A stretch of 64,000 nucleotides of DNA from Streptococcus ovis DSM 16829 (GTDB lineage Bacteria > Bacillota > Bacilli > Lactobacillales > Streptococcaceae): the NCBI RefSeq assembly GCF_000380125.1, contig NZ_KB904562.1, positions 186,001 through 250,000 on the forward strand, given 5' to 3'. Below the pieces are notes generated by a model. It saw only the letters and a list, made by a program, of their open reading frames with translations. It was not told the DNA's origin and ran no database searches. This document shows, one piece after another, positions 57,861 to 64,000 of the stretch (its first letter is position 1; the number at the start of each line of letters is the position of its first letter). The position numbers were made by a program, and so were the translations under genes.

Positions 57861-57920
57861 GCATTTCATCTACTTTTTTCTTGAATTTTTCTTTGGAATA
57901 AGGTAGTATGGAAAGTGTCT

Positions 57921-57992
57921 CTTCCCTTAGTTAAATGGATATAACAAATTCCTCCTAAGAATTAGTTGCAGGTTCGATTCCTGCAGGGGAGA
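57921..57992 (+). tRNA. tRNA-Arg (anticodon CCU)
   Basis: A complete cloverleaf folds by hand: acceptor CTTCCCT with AGGGGAG, D stem GTTA/TAAC, anticodon stem AATTC/GAATT with loop CTCCTAA (anticodon CCT), T arm GCAGG-TTCGATT-CCTGC, and discriminator A at 57992. CCA is not encoded. tRNA-Arg(CCU) is a known integration site for streptococcal integrative elements, and the sequence to its right becomes accessory. Confidence 0.93.
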
Positions 57993-58302
57993 TATTTCAA
58001 AACATAAAGAAAAGTAAATTATTGGTATAATGGCAATCGTCACAATTTGATTTTTAAAAAATACTTTAGATTTTTTAAACTTTTTGACCAATCACTGACC
58101 ATATTTTGTCCAGGCATGGTTATTTTGATCAAAAATAATAATAATATTGAATATGAAATAGAGAATGTTATGGAATATAATGTTTTTTATTTTGCAGTTG
58201 ATAATATTAAAAAAATAGTTTTGATTGAAATGTATTATAATTTGATTATTTTGTTTAAATGCGTTATAATTGATTTACAAATGTAAAAGGAGTGTATAAC
58301 AA
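57993..58302 (+). promoter_or_regulatory. tRNA-distal junction and promoter of the toxin-antitoxin operon
   Basis: This 310-bp, very AT-rich stretch holds no credible gene. Near its end TTGATT (58242-58247), a 17-bp spacer and TATAAT (58265-58270) form a good promoter, and AAAGGAG (58286-58292) is the ribosome site for 58303. If an element integrated at the tRNA, its attachment core would be at the 57975-57992 side of this stretch. Confidence 0.6.
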
Positions 58303-58614
58303 ATGGCTACAAAAGTTTTTTCAAAGCGAGTTGATTCAAGATTGCTAGATAATGTGTCGGAGATATATGCTTCTTTAGGTACTAGTACTCAAGAGGCGTT
58401 TGTGATGTTTCTTAAGAAAAGTCAAGAAGTCGGAGGCTTACCATTTGAATTGCGTAAGCAAGTTGATATTACGGATTTTGATAATGACGGAAAATATATT
58501 ACCGATGAAAGAATAGCGATGGCAAAAAAACGTATTGGAAGTTACGATGAAAAGCGTGCTATTGATTTTGATAGAAGTAATCCAGAACATATGAAATGGT
58601 TATTTGAGGAATAG
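58303..58614 (+). CDS. RelB/DinJ-like antitoxin
   Basis: A 103-residue protein whose first half resembles the ribbon-helix-helix region of RelB/DinJ antitoxins (KRVDSRLLDNVSEIYASLGTS then AFVMFLKKSQEVGGLPFEL, quoted as separate parts). The second half is charged and would wrap the toxin. It lies ten bases before a MazF-like gene and is transcribed from a good promoter just upstream. Antitoxins of this fold normally repress their own promoter. I saw no obvious palindrome at this one. Confidence 0.65.
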   Translation: MATKVFSKRVDSRLLDNVSEIYASLGTSTQEAFVMFLKKSQEVGGLPFELRKQVDITDFDNDGKYITDERIAMAKKRIGSYDEKRAIDFDRSNPEHMKWLFEE

Positions 58615-58624
58615 GAAGGTATAA

Positions 58625-58966
58625 ATGGCAGAAATAAGTGAATTTGACATTCTTATATCTTATATTGAGTATGCGGATGGTTCTGGTGGTAAGACAAGAC
58701 CTATTGTCGTTACAAAAGTAAATGAAGATACAATAGTTGTTCGTAGGATTACGAGTAAATTTTTTAATAAGTCGGCACATATTCAACAAAAATACTATGA
58801 GATTAAAGATTGGAAGCGAGCAAACCTTAATAAGCCTTCATGGGTCGATATAAAACCACCTATGCGTATGGATAAAGATGAGTTTGTGATTAGTATTGTT
58901 GGTCATTTAACAAAGCGTGATATAGATGGCTTGTTAAGATTTTTAGAAGAAAAAGGAGAACTATAA
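58625..58966 (+). CDS. PemK/MazF-like toxin
   Basis: A 113-residue protein with features of the PemK/MazF fold: the N-terminal FDILISYIEYADGSGGKTRPIVV (FDI... and KTRPIVV parts), a middle basic segment, and the C-terminal PSWVDI and IVGHLTKRDIDGLL motifs. MazF toxins cut mRNA. GGAAGG precedes the ATG and the antitoxin gene lies ten bases upstream. Pairing of a RelB-type antitoxin with a MazF-type toxin is less usual than RelBE or MazEF. Confidence 0.6.
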   Translation: MAEISEFDILISYIEYADGSGGKTRPIVVTKVNEDTIVVRRITSKFFNKSAHIQQKYYEIKDWKRANLNKPSWVDIKPPMRMDKDEFVISIVGHLTKRDIDGLLRFLEEKGEL

Positions 58967-58967
58967 A

Positions 58968-59336
58968 ATGAAAAAAAATGTTTATTTTTTGGTAGGATTA
59001 TTTACAGCAGTAATATTAAGTGCTTGTTCGACTTCTAAAGCTGGGGAACTTGAGGGAAAATATTATTCTATTAGTGATGTAGATGCCAGTTTAGCAATGA
59101 CGATTACAGCTGAAGGGGGCGGTAGTATAGGTCGTTTTGCTATTACAGAAGTTGATCCTGAAAAAGGTCAGGTGGCATTTTCAAGTGATTTGGGGGAGGT
59201 AACTCGTAATTTGGAATATAAGGATGGTAAAGTAAAAGATCCAATATATGAATATGATATTTATAAAAAGGGAACGAAGGCTTTTGATAAAGCAATGAAG
59301 AAGTATGGTTATACAGAAGAAGATTTGACTGATTAA
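58968..59336 (+). CDS. Small lipoprotein of unknown function
   Basis: A 122-residue lipoprotein. The signal peptide ends in the lipobox LSAC with the lipidated Cys at residue 20. The mature part is a short, beta-rich domain (EGKYYSISDVDASLAM; GQVAFSSDLGEVTRNLEY) of the type seen in many streptococcal hypothetical lipoproteins. It starts one base after the toxin stop, so it may be co-transcribed with the toxin-antitoxin genes. A bidirectional terminator follows. Confidence 0.75.
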   Translation: MKKNVYFLVGLFTAVILSACSTSKAGELEGKYYSISDVDASLAMTITAEGGGSIGRFAITEVDPEKGQVAFSSDLGEVTRNLEYKDGKVKDPIYEYDIYKKGTKAFDKAMKKYGYTEEDLTD

Positions 59337-59346
59337 AGTTATATAA

Positions 59347-59375
59347 GAAAAGGCTAGAAAATTCTAGCCTTTTTC
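59347..59375. terminator. Bidirectional terminator
   Basis: AAAAGGCTAGA/TCTAGCCTTTT (59348-59358 and 59363-59373) with an AAAT loop. The stop codon of the convergent gene at 59364 lies inside the right arm. Confidence 0.9.
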
Positions 59376-59552
59376 TTCTAATTCTTGTAATACTGTAATT
59401 ACATTTTCTTCTATAGCTATTTCCCAAGGTCTGATTTCTTCACGGGGTAGAACATAGTCAAAAATCTGACCATTTTTTCTAACAATCATGACAGTTTGGC
59501 CTTTAATAAAACCTTTGTCTATTGCTTCTTTAAATTCATCGTAAGTCATCAT
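59364..59552 (-). CDS. Small protein of unknown function
   Basis: A 62-residue protein (starts MMTYDEFKEAIDKG) with a short beta-like centre (TVMIVRKNGQIFDYVLP). GAAGGA lies six bases before the ATG at 59552; a GTG five codons earlier has no site. It has the size and position of small accessory genes in phages and ICEs, downstream of the ImmA-cI pair. I do not recognise the family. Confidence 0.6.
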   Translation of the reverse strand: MMTYDEFKEAIDKGFIKGQTVMIVRKNGQIFDYVLPREEIRPWEIAIEENVITVLQELEEKG

Positions 59553-59587
59553 AAAAATCCTTCTCACCTTAATTATTCGTAAAGGAT

Positions 59588-60457
59588 TTAGAAAATGAGG
59601 TTGAAAAGATAATTTTTTGCAATTTTTTTAGCTTCTATTTGTGATAACTTATCAGTTTTGTAGAGATAGTGGATTGATTTTCCAAAATCAAAATAAACTC
59701 CTGATGATAAATTTGGGTGATGTTGCAATACTTTTTGGATAAAGTGCTGGTCTAATATTTCGTCACAGTCCAGATTGCTTATAAAGTCATTTTCTTTAAG
59801 CAAACCTTTCGCAAATTCCAATGGATCGATCTGAATTGCTTTAAAATCTGAAATAATAGGCTCTTCTATTTCTCTTAGTAGTGTGAGTAATCGTTCTTTA
59901 GCAGGTGTATTGGCTCTGTAGCTGGTTATAAGGCCTTTTGCGTTTGGATAGGGTAGATTAGTGTATGATTGTATAAAATGTGTTAAACGGACTTCTAGGG
60001 CTTTGTTAGATACTTGTAGTTGCTCTTGTAATTGTTGGTAACTTAATTTTTGATAGAGTATTTTGGTGATTAGTATAATATCAGGTGAAAGTACCAGGGA
60101 TGCAAAATAATCAGCTTCTAGTTCTTGTTGGTCTTTGCTATTTACTCGTTCTGCGAAAACTGATCCTTCATGTTGGAGAATTAAGTGGCCAATTTCGTGG
60201 CACTTAGTAAAATTTTGTCTACTTTGAATGCTATTTGCTTCATAGGATATAGAAATACCTTTCTCATCAATCATGGTAACTCCTAGAATTAGGTTGTTAT
60301 CAAAATGGTGCGGAAAGGTTTTTATTTTATGTTTGGATGTGATGTATTGAAAGTAATCATTGAAAGTATATGTTGTAAGTTGTACTGCGTTTGTTTTGAT
60401 GAAGCTGTAAATTTCTTTATGAGCAATTTTAGATACAGATTGATAGATAGGATTCAT
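59588..60457 (-). CDS. ImmA/IrrE-family metallo-endopeptidase
   Basis: A 289-residue protein with the zinc-protease motif HEIGH (87-91) and a downstream Glu-rich helix (ELEADYFAS, about 112-120) that supplies the third ligand. In ICEBs1 and related elements ImmA cleaves the cI-like repressor after DNA damage and so induces excision. The gene overlaps the upstream cI-like gene by four bases (ATGA). This pair is the signature of the regulation module of an integrated element. The C-terminal ~120 residues are extra compared with minimal ImmA proteins. Confidence 0.88.
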   Translation of the reverse strand: MNPIYQSVSKIAHKEIYSFIKTNAVQLTTYTFNDYFQYITSKHKIKTFPHHFDNNLILGVTMIDEKGISISYEANSIQSRQNFTKCHEIGHLILQHEGSVFAERVNSKDQQELEADYFASLVLSPDIILITKILYQKLSYQQLQEQLQVSNKALEVRLTHFIQSYTNLPYPNAKGLITSYRANTPAKERLLTLLREIEEPIISDFKAIQIDPLEFAKGLLKENDFISNLDCDEILDQHFIQKVLQHHPNLSSGVYFDFGKSIHYLYKTDKLSQIEAKKIAKNYLFNLIF

Positions 60458-60795
60458 TCGCTATCTTCCTCAAATACTTTTTTCCGTTGTTCAATAAAAT
60501 TGATTATATCTTTTTGAAATTGTTCTTCTTGTTCTTTTGTAAGTTTCATATCAGAAACAGCTTGACGGAAAAAGAGTTCTGGTTTAGTAGCTTCTTTTGT
60601 GTTTGAATTACCTAATAAATAGTCAGGAGTGGTATTCAAAATATCAGCTAATTTTTCAATAGTAGGAAATAGAGGCTCTCTATTTCCATTTTCCCAGTTA
60701 GAGTATGAATTTTGGGCAACATTTAATTTTTGAGCTAGCTCTTTTTGTGTAAGACCAGCTTCTAATCGTAGTTCTTTTAAACGTTTAGTGAACAT
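60454..60795 (-). CDS. cI-like XRE-family repressor
   Basis: A 113-residue protein: an N-terminal HTH (LRLEAGLTQKELAQKLNVAQ; SNWENGNREP) and a short C-terminal helical tail rich in Lys/Glu. It is the likely target of the ImmA protease with which it overlaps. Divergent from the XRE gene at 60941, with which it shares an operator-filled promoter region. Confidence 0.87.
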   Translation of the reverse strand: MFTKRLKELRLEAGLTQKELAQKLNVAQNSYSNWENGNREPLFPTIEKLADILNTTPDYLLGNSNTKEATKPELFFRQAVSDMKLTKEQEEQFQKDIINFIEQRKKVFEEDSE

Positions 60796-60843
60796 AGTTT
60801 TAGCCTTTCAAAAAAATATTTTTAAAAATTTAAAGAAAAAGGG

Positions 60844-60893
60844 TTGACGAGAATATCCCATTGTGATATTATGTAAATATCTCAACGAGATAT
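60844..60893. promoter_or_regulatory. Promoter and two GATATT/ATATC-type operators
   Basis: TTGACG (60844-60849), a 17-bp spacer and TATTAT (60867-60872) drive the rightward XRE gene. AATATC-N7-GATATT (60852-60870) fills the spacer, and ATATCTC-AAC-GAGATAT (60877-60893) covers the start region. Both are near-perfect dyads, presumably bound by one or both flanking repressors. Confidence 0.78.
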
Positions 60894-60940
60894 AGGGTTA
60901 TAAAATAAAAGCGAGGATAGTATAACAAAAATAATAAAAA

Positions 60941-61153
60941 ATGTTTACTAAAAATTTAAGAGAACAACGTATAAAAACAGGTTTAACACAGAAACAGGTT
61001 GCTGAAGAGTTAGGCACTAAACAACAAAATTATATGAGGTGGGAAACAGGAAAGAACTCTCCAACTCTTATAACTTTAGAGAAACTAGCTAAGTTTTTCA
61101 ATATCACTGTTTCTGAACTTGTATCAGAAAAGACAGAAGAAAGCGAAAATTAG
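60941..61153 (+). CDS. Small XRE-family regulator (Cro-like)
   Basis: A 70-residue protein consisting almost only of an HTH domain (QRIKTGLTQKQVAEELGTKQQ; RWETGKNSPTL). It has the size and divergent position of a Cro/excisionase-controlling protein. No good ribosome site precedes the ATG (the nearest GAGGA is about 25 bases away). Its last four bases overlap the convergent regulator gene at 61150. Confidence 0.8.
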   Translation: MFTKNLREQRIKTGLTQKQVAEELGTKQQNYMRWETGKNSPTLITLEKLAKFFNITVSELVSEKTEESEN

Positions 61154-61542
61154 TCTTTTTTATCAGTAGAAGCCCATTTTCCATTATTCAATAGAATATT
61201 CTGTGTCATTTTTCTTTCTGAATAATGTTTAAGATAAGTTTTGGTAAAAGATTCAACGTGCATTTTGAATGTTTCAATTTCTTCTTGAGTCAACGGTTGA
61301 TCCAAATAATCTATATATTCAGCATTAAAAATATCGTCGATACTAAAAATGTTATTGAATACTAATTTTGAAATAGGAATATCAAATACTTCTGCGATTT
61401 TTTCAATGGTTCGCAAAGTTGGAGACATTTTCCCGGTTTCCCATTTCATGTAGGTCTGTTGAGAAGTTCCTAGAGTTTCAGCTAATTCTTTTTGAGTTAA
61501 GTTATACTTCAAACGAAGTTCTTTAAGATTTTTGGTAAACAT
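61150..61542 (-). CDS. XRE-family regulator with C-terminal extension
   Basis: A 130-residue protein: an HTH (LRLKYNLTQKELAETLGTSQ; KWETGKMSPTL) very like that of the 60941 protein, followed by a 60-residue tail without recognisable domain. GAAAGG precedes the ATG. It is divergent from a strong promoter that carries two ACATC-N6-GATGT operators, its probable sites. The three XRE proteins here all begin MFTK and look like diverged paralogues. Confidence 0.82.
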   Translation of the reverse strand: MFTKNLKELRLKYNLTQKELAETLGTSQQTYMKWETGKMSPTLRTIEKIAEVFDIPISKLVFNNIFSIDDIFNAEYIDYLDQPLTQEEIETFKMHVESFTKTYLKHYSERKMTQNILLNNGKWASTDKKD

Positions 61543-61582
61543 AATGACCTTTCAAAAAATTTAAAAAAATAACAAAAAATCA

Positions 61583-61634
61583 TTGACAAACATCCGGAAC
61601 GATGTTATCATATATTTAACATCGGATGAGATGT
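61583..61634 (+). promoter_or_regulatory. Strong promoter with two ACATC-N6-GATGT operators
   Basis: TTGACA (61583-61588), a 17-bp spacer and TATCAT (61606-61611). ACATC-N6-GATGT occurs in the spacer (61590-61605) and again downstream of the start (61619-61634). The two copies share the arms exactly. Confidence 0.8.
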
Positions 61635-61668
61635 CGAAAAGTTCTTATAGTTTATAGGAAGACAGAAG

Positions 61669-61761
61669 ATGGAAGGTAGAGAAAATAAATTAAATTTTCT
61701 AAGCGAGTTAATTAAAGCAAAAAGACAAGGAGATTTTACAGAGTATCTTTTAGAAGAATAA
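61669..61761 (+). CDS. 30-codon ORF driven by the operator-controlled promoter
   Basis: Encodes a 30-residue peptide (begins MEGRENKLNFLSELIKAKRQ). It is amphipathic and charged, with AGGAAG about eight bases before the ATG, and it is the first ORF after the strong promoter at 61583. Its 3' end overlaps the opposite-strand ORF at 61736 by 26 bp. No family recognised. Confidence 0.5.
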   Translation: MEGRENKLNFLSELIKAKRQGDFTEYLLEE

Positions 61762-61828
61762 ATTTTTCAATGTGATATTTCAATTCTGCATAGGCATTTG
61801 AAAAATCTTGATAAATTTGTTCATTCAT
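61736..61828 (-). CDS. 30-codon ORF, antisense at its 3' end to the preceding one
   Basis: Encodes a 30-residue peptide (begins MNEQIYQDFSNAYAELKYHI) with a likely single amphipathic helix. AAGGAG lies six bases before the ATG, a better site than for most small ORFs here. It converges on and overlaps the rightward 30-codon ORF. No family recognised. Confidence 0.55.
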   Translation of the reverse strand: MNEQIYQDFSNAYAELKYHIEKFILLKDTL

Positions 61829-61919
61829 AAATTTCTCCTTTAATGGTTAAAACCATGGAGCAAAAAGTCTTCGCTTTGTTTCATGCTTCTAGCTATTAAA
61901 AGCTAGACTAGTATTTCTA

Positions 61920-62348
61920 TTAATGAACTATGTATAAGTCAGGATAATATTTCTTAGGATAAAGTGATTGTAACAAAAACAATTTATCTTTGGCTGTTGT
62001 CCACTTATTCAGGGGAAGTACAATAATAAAATGTTTCATGTTAGGATATGTTTCTTTTATTAAAACTTCCTTTTTAGGCAATGATGAGAAAGAAGTTGCT
62101 TTGTTAATGTGGTTAGTAAACTTTCTTTCTTTGCCTACTTTGTAGATAAAATCAATGTAGTTGAAAGTAAAATGTCTTCTAACTTCTATATAAACAATTG
62201 GTTCAGTTGTTTTGATTTTGTAGGAATGAAGCAAATGTTTCTTTTTTCTCTTAATAGATTTCTGAGTGATGGTTTTAGTTTTTCCGAACTTATCATCATA
62301 GTATAGTTTACCTACGAGGTGTTTAACTTTATTGTTCAATGCTAACAT
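61920..62348 (-). CDS. Basic protein of unknown function
   Basis: A 142-residue, strongly basic protein (KRKKKHLLHSYKIK near residue 33-46; TEPIVYIEVRRHF; KKYYPDLYIVH at the end). AAGGAG lies seven bases before the ATG. The lysine-rich part could bind nucleic acid. It may belong to the replication or transfer functions of the element, but nothing in it is diagnostic. A TCTAGCT/AGCTAGA hairpin (61888-61894 and 61901-61907) lies just past its stop. Confidence 0.6.
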   Translation of the reverse strand: MLALNNKVKHLVGKLYYDDKFGKTKTITQKSIKRKKKHLLHSYKIKTTEPIVYIEVRRHFTFNYIDFIYKVGKERKFTNHINKATSFSSLPKKEVLIKETYPNMKHFIIVLPLNKWTTAKDKLFLLQSLYPKKYYPDLYIVH

Positions 62349-62640
62349 AAAAGAACTCCTTTTAAAAACGTTTTTTAATTGTAACTGATTTAACTTTAAG
62401 AAATTAAGTCAGTTAGAGTTAATAAACTCTAAACTAACAAAATTCTATAAGAATATTAAAAATCCAAAGTGTTTATACATTTAGTACTTAATTTTTACAA
62501 ACTATCATTACAAATGAAAAGATGATGATAGCTTTGTGAGATTGAGGACTTTAAAGAATGATAAAGTGAGCTTTTGTGGTTTAGTAATACTCTTTATGAA
62601 TGTTAGTAAGAACATTGAAAACAATAAATAAAAAGTACGT
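62349..62640. other. AT-rich non-coding stretch with short inverted repeats
   Basis: No gene is visible. TAACTGA/TCAGTTA and AGAGTT/AACTCT inverted repeats around 62380-62435 lie upstream of the leftward gene at 61920 and may be its promoter/operator region. The rest shows nothing I can name. Confidence 0.4.
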
Positions 62641-62644
62641 CAGA

Positions 62645-63000
62645 CAACCTACTTGGTTAGTAGCCATCCAACGCACAAGTTGTAGCAAACTTATTATACG
62701 TTGAAAAGGCTAAAAAGTCAAGTTATGTATGATAAGCTAAGGTTGGTGTTCCAGACCTGTGTTGAGCAAAGAGTGGAAAACTGCTAGCGTGCAAGCGTTG
62801 GAGAAAGCGATTAGTGGAAGCAGAGAGAGATGTGAAAGCTATGGTGCTTTGGGCGGTCTACGGATTCTTAGAATGATCTGTTACGGGAATTACAAGGCTT
62901 ATTTGTTATGTCTTGTAATAGTATGCGAAGATACGAGCATACATTTTTAGAGTAAAGTAAAGGCTTCACAATTTGAGATCATATTGTGAGGCCTTTTTTA
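62645..63000 (+). ncRNA. Candidate structured RNA ending in a strong terminator
   Basis: About 355 nt, richer in G than its flanks, without a credible gene. Visible pairing: a long-range perfect 8-bp helix (TCCAACGC 62667-62674 with GCGTTGGA 62795-62802), ATTACAAG/CTTGTAAT (62889-62896 and 62912-62919), GTATGC/GCATAC (62921-62926 and 62937-62942), and a final 12-bp terminator stem. The class is unknown; it does not resemble tmRNA, RNase P RNA, 6S or CRISPR elements as I know them. A TATGAT (62728-62733) without a clear -35 lies inside, so the 5' end is uncertain. Confidence 0.45.
62961..63000 (+). terminator. Strong rho-independent terminator
   Basis: A 12-bp stem (62961-62972 and 62983-62994, one G-U pair) with a 10-nt loop, followed by a long T-run. 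There is no protein-coding gene directly upstream, which supports an RNA gene ending here. Confidence 0.9.
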
Positions 63001-63075
63001 TTTTAACAAAGCAATGATCATCAACAGGTATCGTTGCTTTCTTAAAGTAAGGAAATAGGAAAAAAGGAGTAATAA

Positions 63076-63234
63076 ATGTTAGTAAGTATTGTTGGAATGG
63101 TAATTTCATTGATTTCATTTTGTGTGATTTTATTTTCAGATGGAAATAAAATTGAAGGAAAGAAATGGATATATTTTGGTGGAGGTATTGCTTGTTGCAA
63201 TTTAGGCTGGTTTGTGTGTATGAGTTTGTTTTGA
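63076..63234 (+). CDS. Small two-helix membrane protein
   Basis: A 52-residue protein with two predicted membrane helices (about 3-20 and 32-50) separated by a short charged loop (DGNKIEGKK). AAAAGGAG lies ahead of the ATG. An AAAGCAATGA/TCGTTGCTTT hairpin (63008-63017 and 63031-63040) precedes it. It heads a run of tightly spaced genes. Function unknown. Confidence 0.65.
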   Translation: MLVSIVGMVISLISFCVILFSDGNKIEGKKWIYFGGGIACCNLGWFVCMSLF

Positions 63235-63244
63235 GGTAGTATGA

Positions 63245-63535
63245 ATGGAAGTAAGAAAAGATATAGGTGATAGTGTTTATTTAGGTTGTTTATTATCTGT
63301 AAATGGTATGAATGCAGTCAATTATTATAAGACTGCAGGTGGTTTTTTGTTTGAGTTTTTATCTGAAGGAGATAACTTTTTTGTACCTGGAATAGTTTCT
63401 GTAGGCATTCATGAAATGGTTGCTTTTTTGAATTTGTTTTTGAAGTTTAGTCAAAATACAGAGGTTGAAGCAGGACAAGAGTTATTGCCGACTATCATTA
63501 AAGAATTAGAAAGGGGTAAAATAAATGATTTATGA
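63245..63535 (+). CDS. Small protein of unknown function
   Basis: A 96-residue acidic protein (begins MEVRKDIGDSVYLG) with a hydrophobic centre (GGFLFEFL; VAFLNLFLKF). GAGG overlaps the end of the previous gene; an ATG at 63241 is in another frame. It starts ten bases after the previous stop and overlaps the next gene, so the three form one operon. No family recognised. Confidence 0.6.
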   Translation: MEVRKDIGDSVYLGCLLSVNGMNAVNYYKTAGGFLFEFLSEGDNFFVPGIVSVGIHEMVAFLNLFLKFSQNTEVEAGQELLPTIIKELERGKINDL

Positions 63536-64000
63536 TGTAGTGGCTCTTATGCAGGAAAAGAGGATGAAAACTCTTGAAGACCAGAAAGAGTTAAGAAAAA
63601 CTGAAAAACAAAGTCAGTTGGAAAGAGAAGAAAAGTTGCTACAAGAGATTGTCAATAAATTAGAGCAACAAGATTTTCTTATCAGTGAAAATGTTGCTTT
63701 TTTATTTTTTGAAGGAATAAATCCAACACTTGATTTCAGAAAGATAAATGAAGTAGTAAGACCTTATAATCTTTGTGTTATGGAAGTAGAAAGAACCTTT
63801 TTGTTTATCGGAAATGGGAAACCAACATATTGTTTACCTCTTTTTCCTATTGATTGGTATGTGCGTAAGTATTTCTTTTCTGAAGTAGTTAATTCATTGT
63901 ATGATGCAAATGAGTTTAGTAATGTGATACATTGTTACGTGGCAACTGCATTTGAAAATAGTTTTTTAAGTGATGGGGCTAATGCAGAATTTGGTTTTCA
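63525..64000 (+). CDS. Protein of unknown function, cut by window end
   Basis: Open for 158 codons to the window edge, beginning MIYDVVALMQEKRM, with AAGGGG nine bases upstream and an 11-bp overlap with the previous gene. The first 50 residues are a charged, probably coiled-coil segment (EDQKELRKTEKQSQLEREEK). The rest looks like a folded alpha/beta domain. The true end lies beyond the window. No family recognised. Confidence 0.6.
   Translation, partial: MIYDVVALMQEKRMKTLEDQKELRKTEKQSQLEREEKLLQEIVNKLEQQDFLISENVAFLFFEGINPTLDFRKINEVVRPYNLCVMEVERTFLFIGNGKPTYCLPLFPIDWYVRKYFFSEVVNSLYDANEFSNVIHCYVATAFENSFLSDGANAEFGF

Noticed and set aside
58047-58286. 79-codon ORF starting with TTG between the tRNA and the antitoxin gene
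   Set aside because: No ribosome site, extreme AT composition with runs of Ile/Lys/Asn/Phe, and it overlaps the promoter of the toxin-antitoxin operon.
62759-62950. 63-codon ORF (starts GTG, MLSKEWKTASVQ...) inside the candidate RNA region
   Set aside because: No ribosome site, and its sequence coincides with several stable helices and stops inside a hairpin. A non-coding RNA explains the region better, but it cannot be excluded outright.
57993-64000. A second copy of the tRNA-Arg 3' end marking the far attachment site
   Set aside because: No repeat of the GCAGGTTCGATTCCTGC region was found to the right, so if an element is present its other end is outside the window.

Overview
The window is chromosomal DNA from a low-GC Gram-positive coccus, almost certainly a Streptococcus. 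The evidence is the gene families and operon layouts: a SatAB/PatAB-like drug exporter, the streptococcal RegR glycosaminoglycan-disaccharide locus, the msm/raf sugar operon, the S. mutans-type agmatine deiminase cluster, and the rapZ-yvcK-whiA and ypmB-aspB-asnS core operons. The species cannot be fixed from sequence alone; S. suis-like or mitis/sanguinis-like are both reasonable.

Layout. 1-3092: the two halves of a heterodimeric ABC exporter, the first cut by the window edge. 3306-12117: a divergent catabolic locus for unsaturated glucuronyl disaccharides, with kdgA-kdgK-dhuI-dhuD leftward and a mannose-family PTS, unsaturated glucuronyl hydrolase and the LacI regulator regR rightward. A shared control region carries two good promoters, a cre site and three RegR-type operators. 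12243-27596: alpha-galactoside and isomalto-oligosaccharide use (MocR-like regulator, msmR, aga, msmEFG, gtfA, dexB), interrupted between gtfA and dexB by an Rgg regulator plus an ABC transporter pair. 27631-32528: a hemolysin III-like protein, a DUF1836 protein, leaderless yaaA, and a two-component system followed by a PepSY protein.

32538-38456: the agmatine deiminase cluster (aguR divergent from aguBDAC), bracketed by two near-identical 43-bp direct repeats that each contain a terminator. This looks like a horizontally acquired cassette. 38539-42549: a SAM hydroxide adenosyltransferase with an ECF transporter. 42596-44419: two paralogous FMN reductases and a MarR regulator, with matching palindromes at both reductase promoters. 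44545-47631: ypmB-like, aspartate aminotransferase and asnS. 48074-50527: a mosaic secreted protein with DUF5648 repeats. 50652-56818: a WYL regulator, a dehydrogenase behind a perfect CodY box, ridA, rapZ-yvcK-whiA and rplS.

57921-57992 is tRNA-Arg(CCU). To its right the sequence turns AT-rich and accessory: a RelB-like/MazF-like toxin-antitoxin pair, a lipoprotein, an ImmA/IrrE protease with a cI-like repressor, two more XRE regulators, two overlapping 30-codon ORFs, a roughly 360-nt region with long-range and local helices that is a candidate structured RNA, and small proteins of unknown function running off the window. This is probably one end of an integrated mobile element (ICE, IME or prophage) or its remnant. 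No integrase is seen within the 6 kb available.
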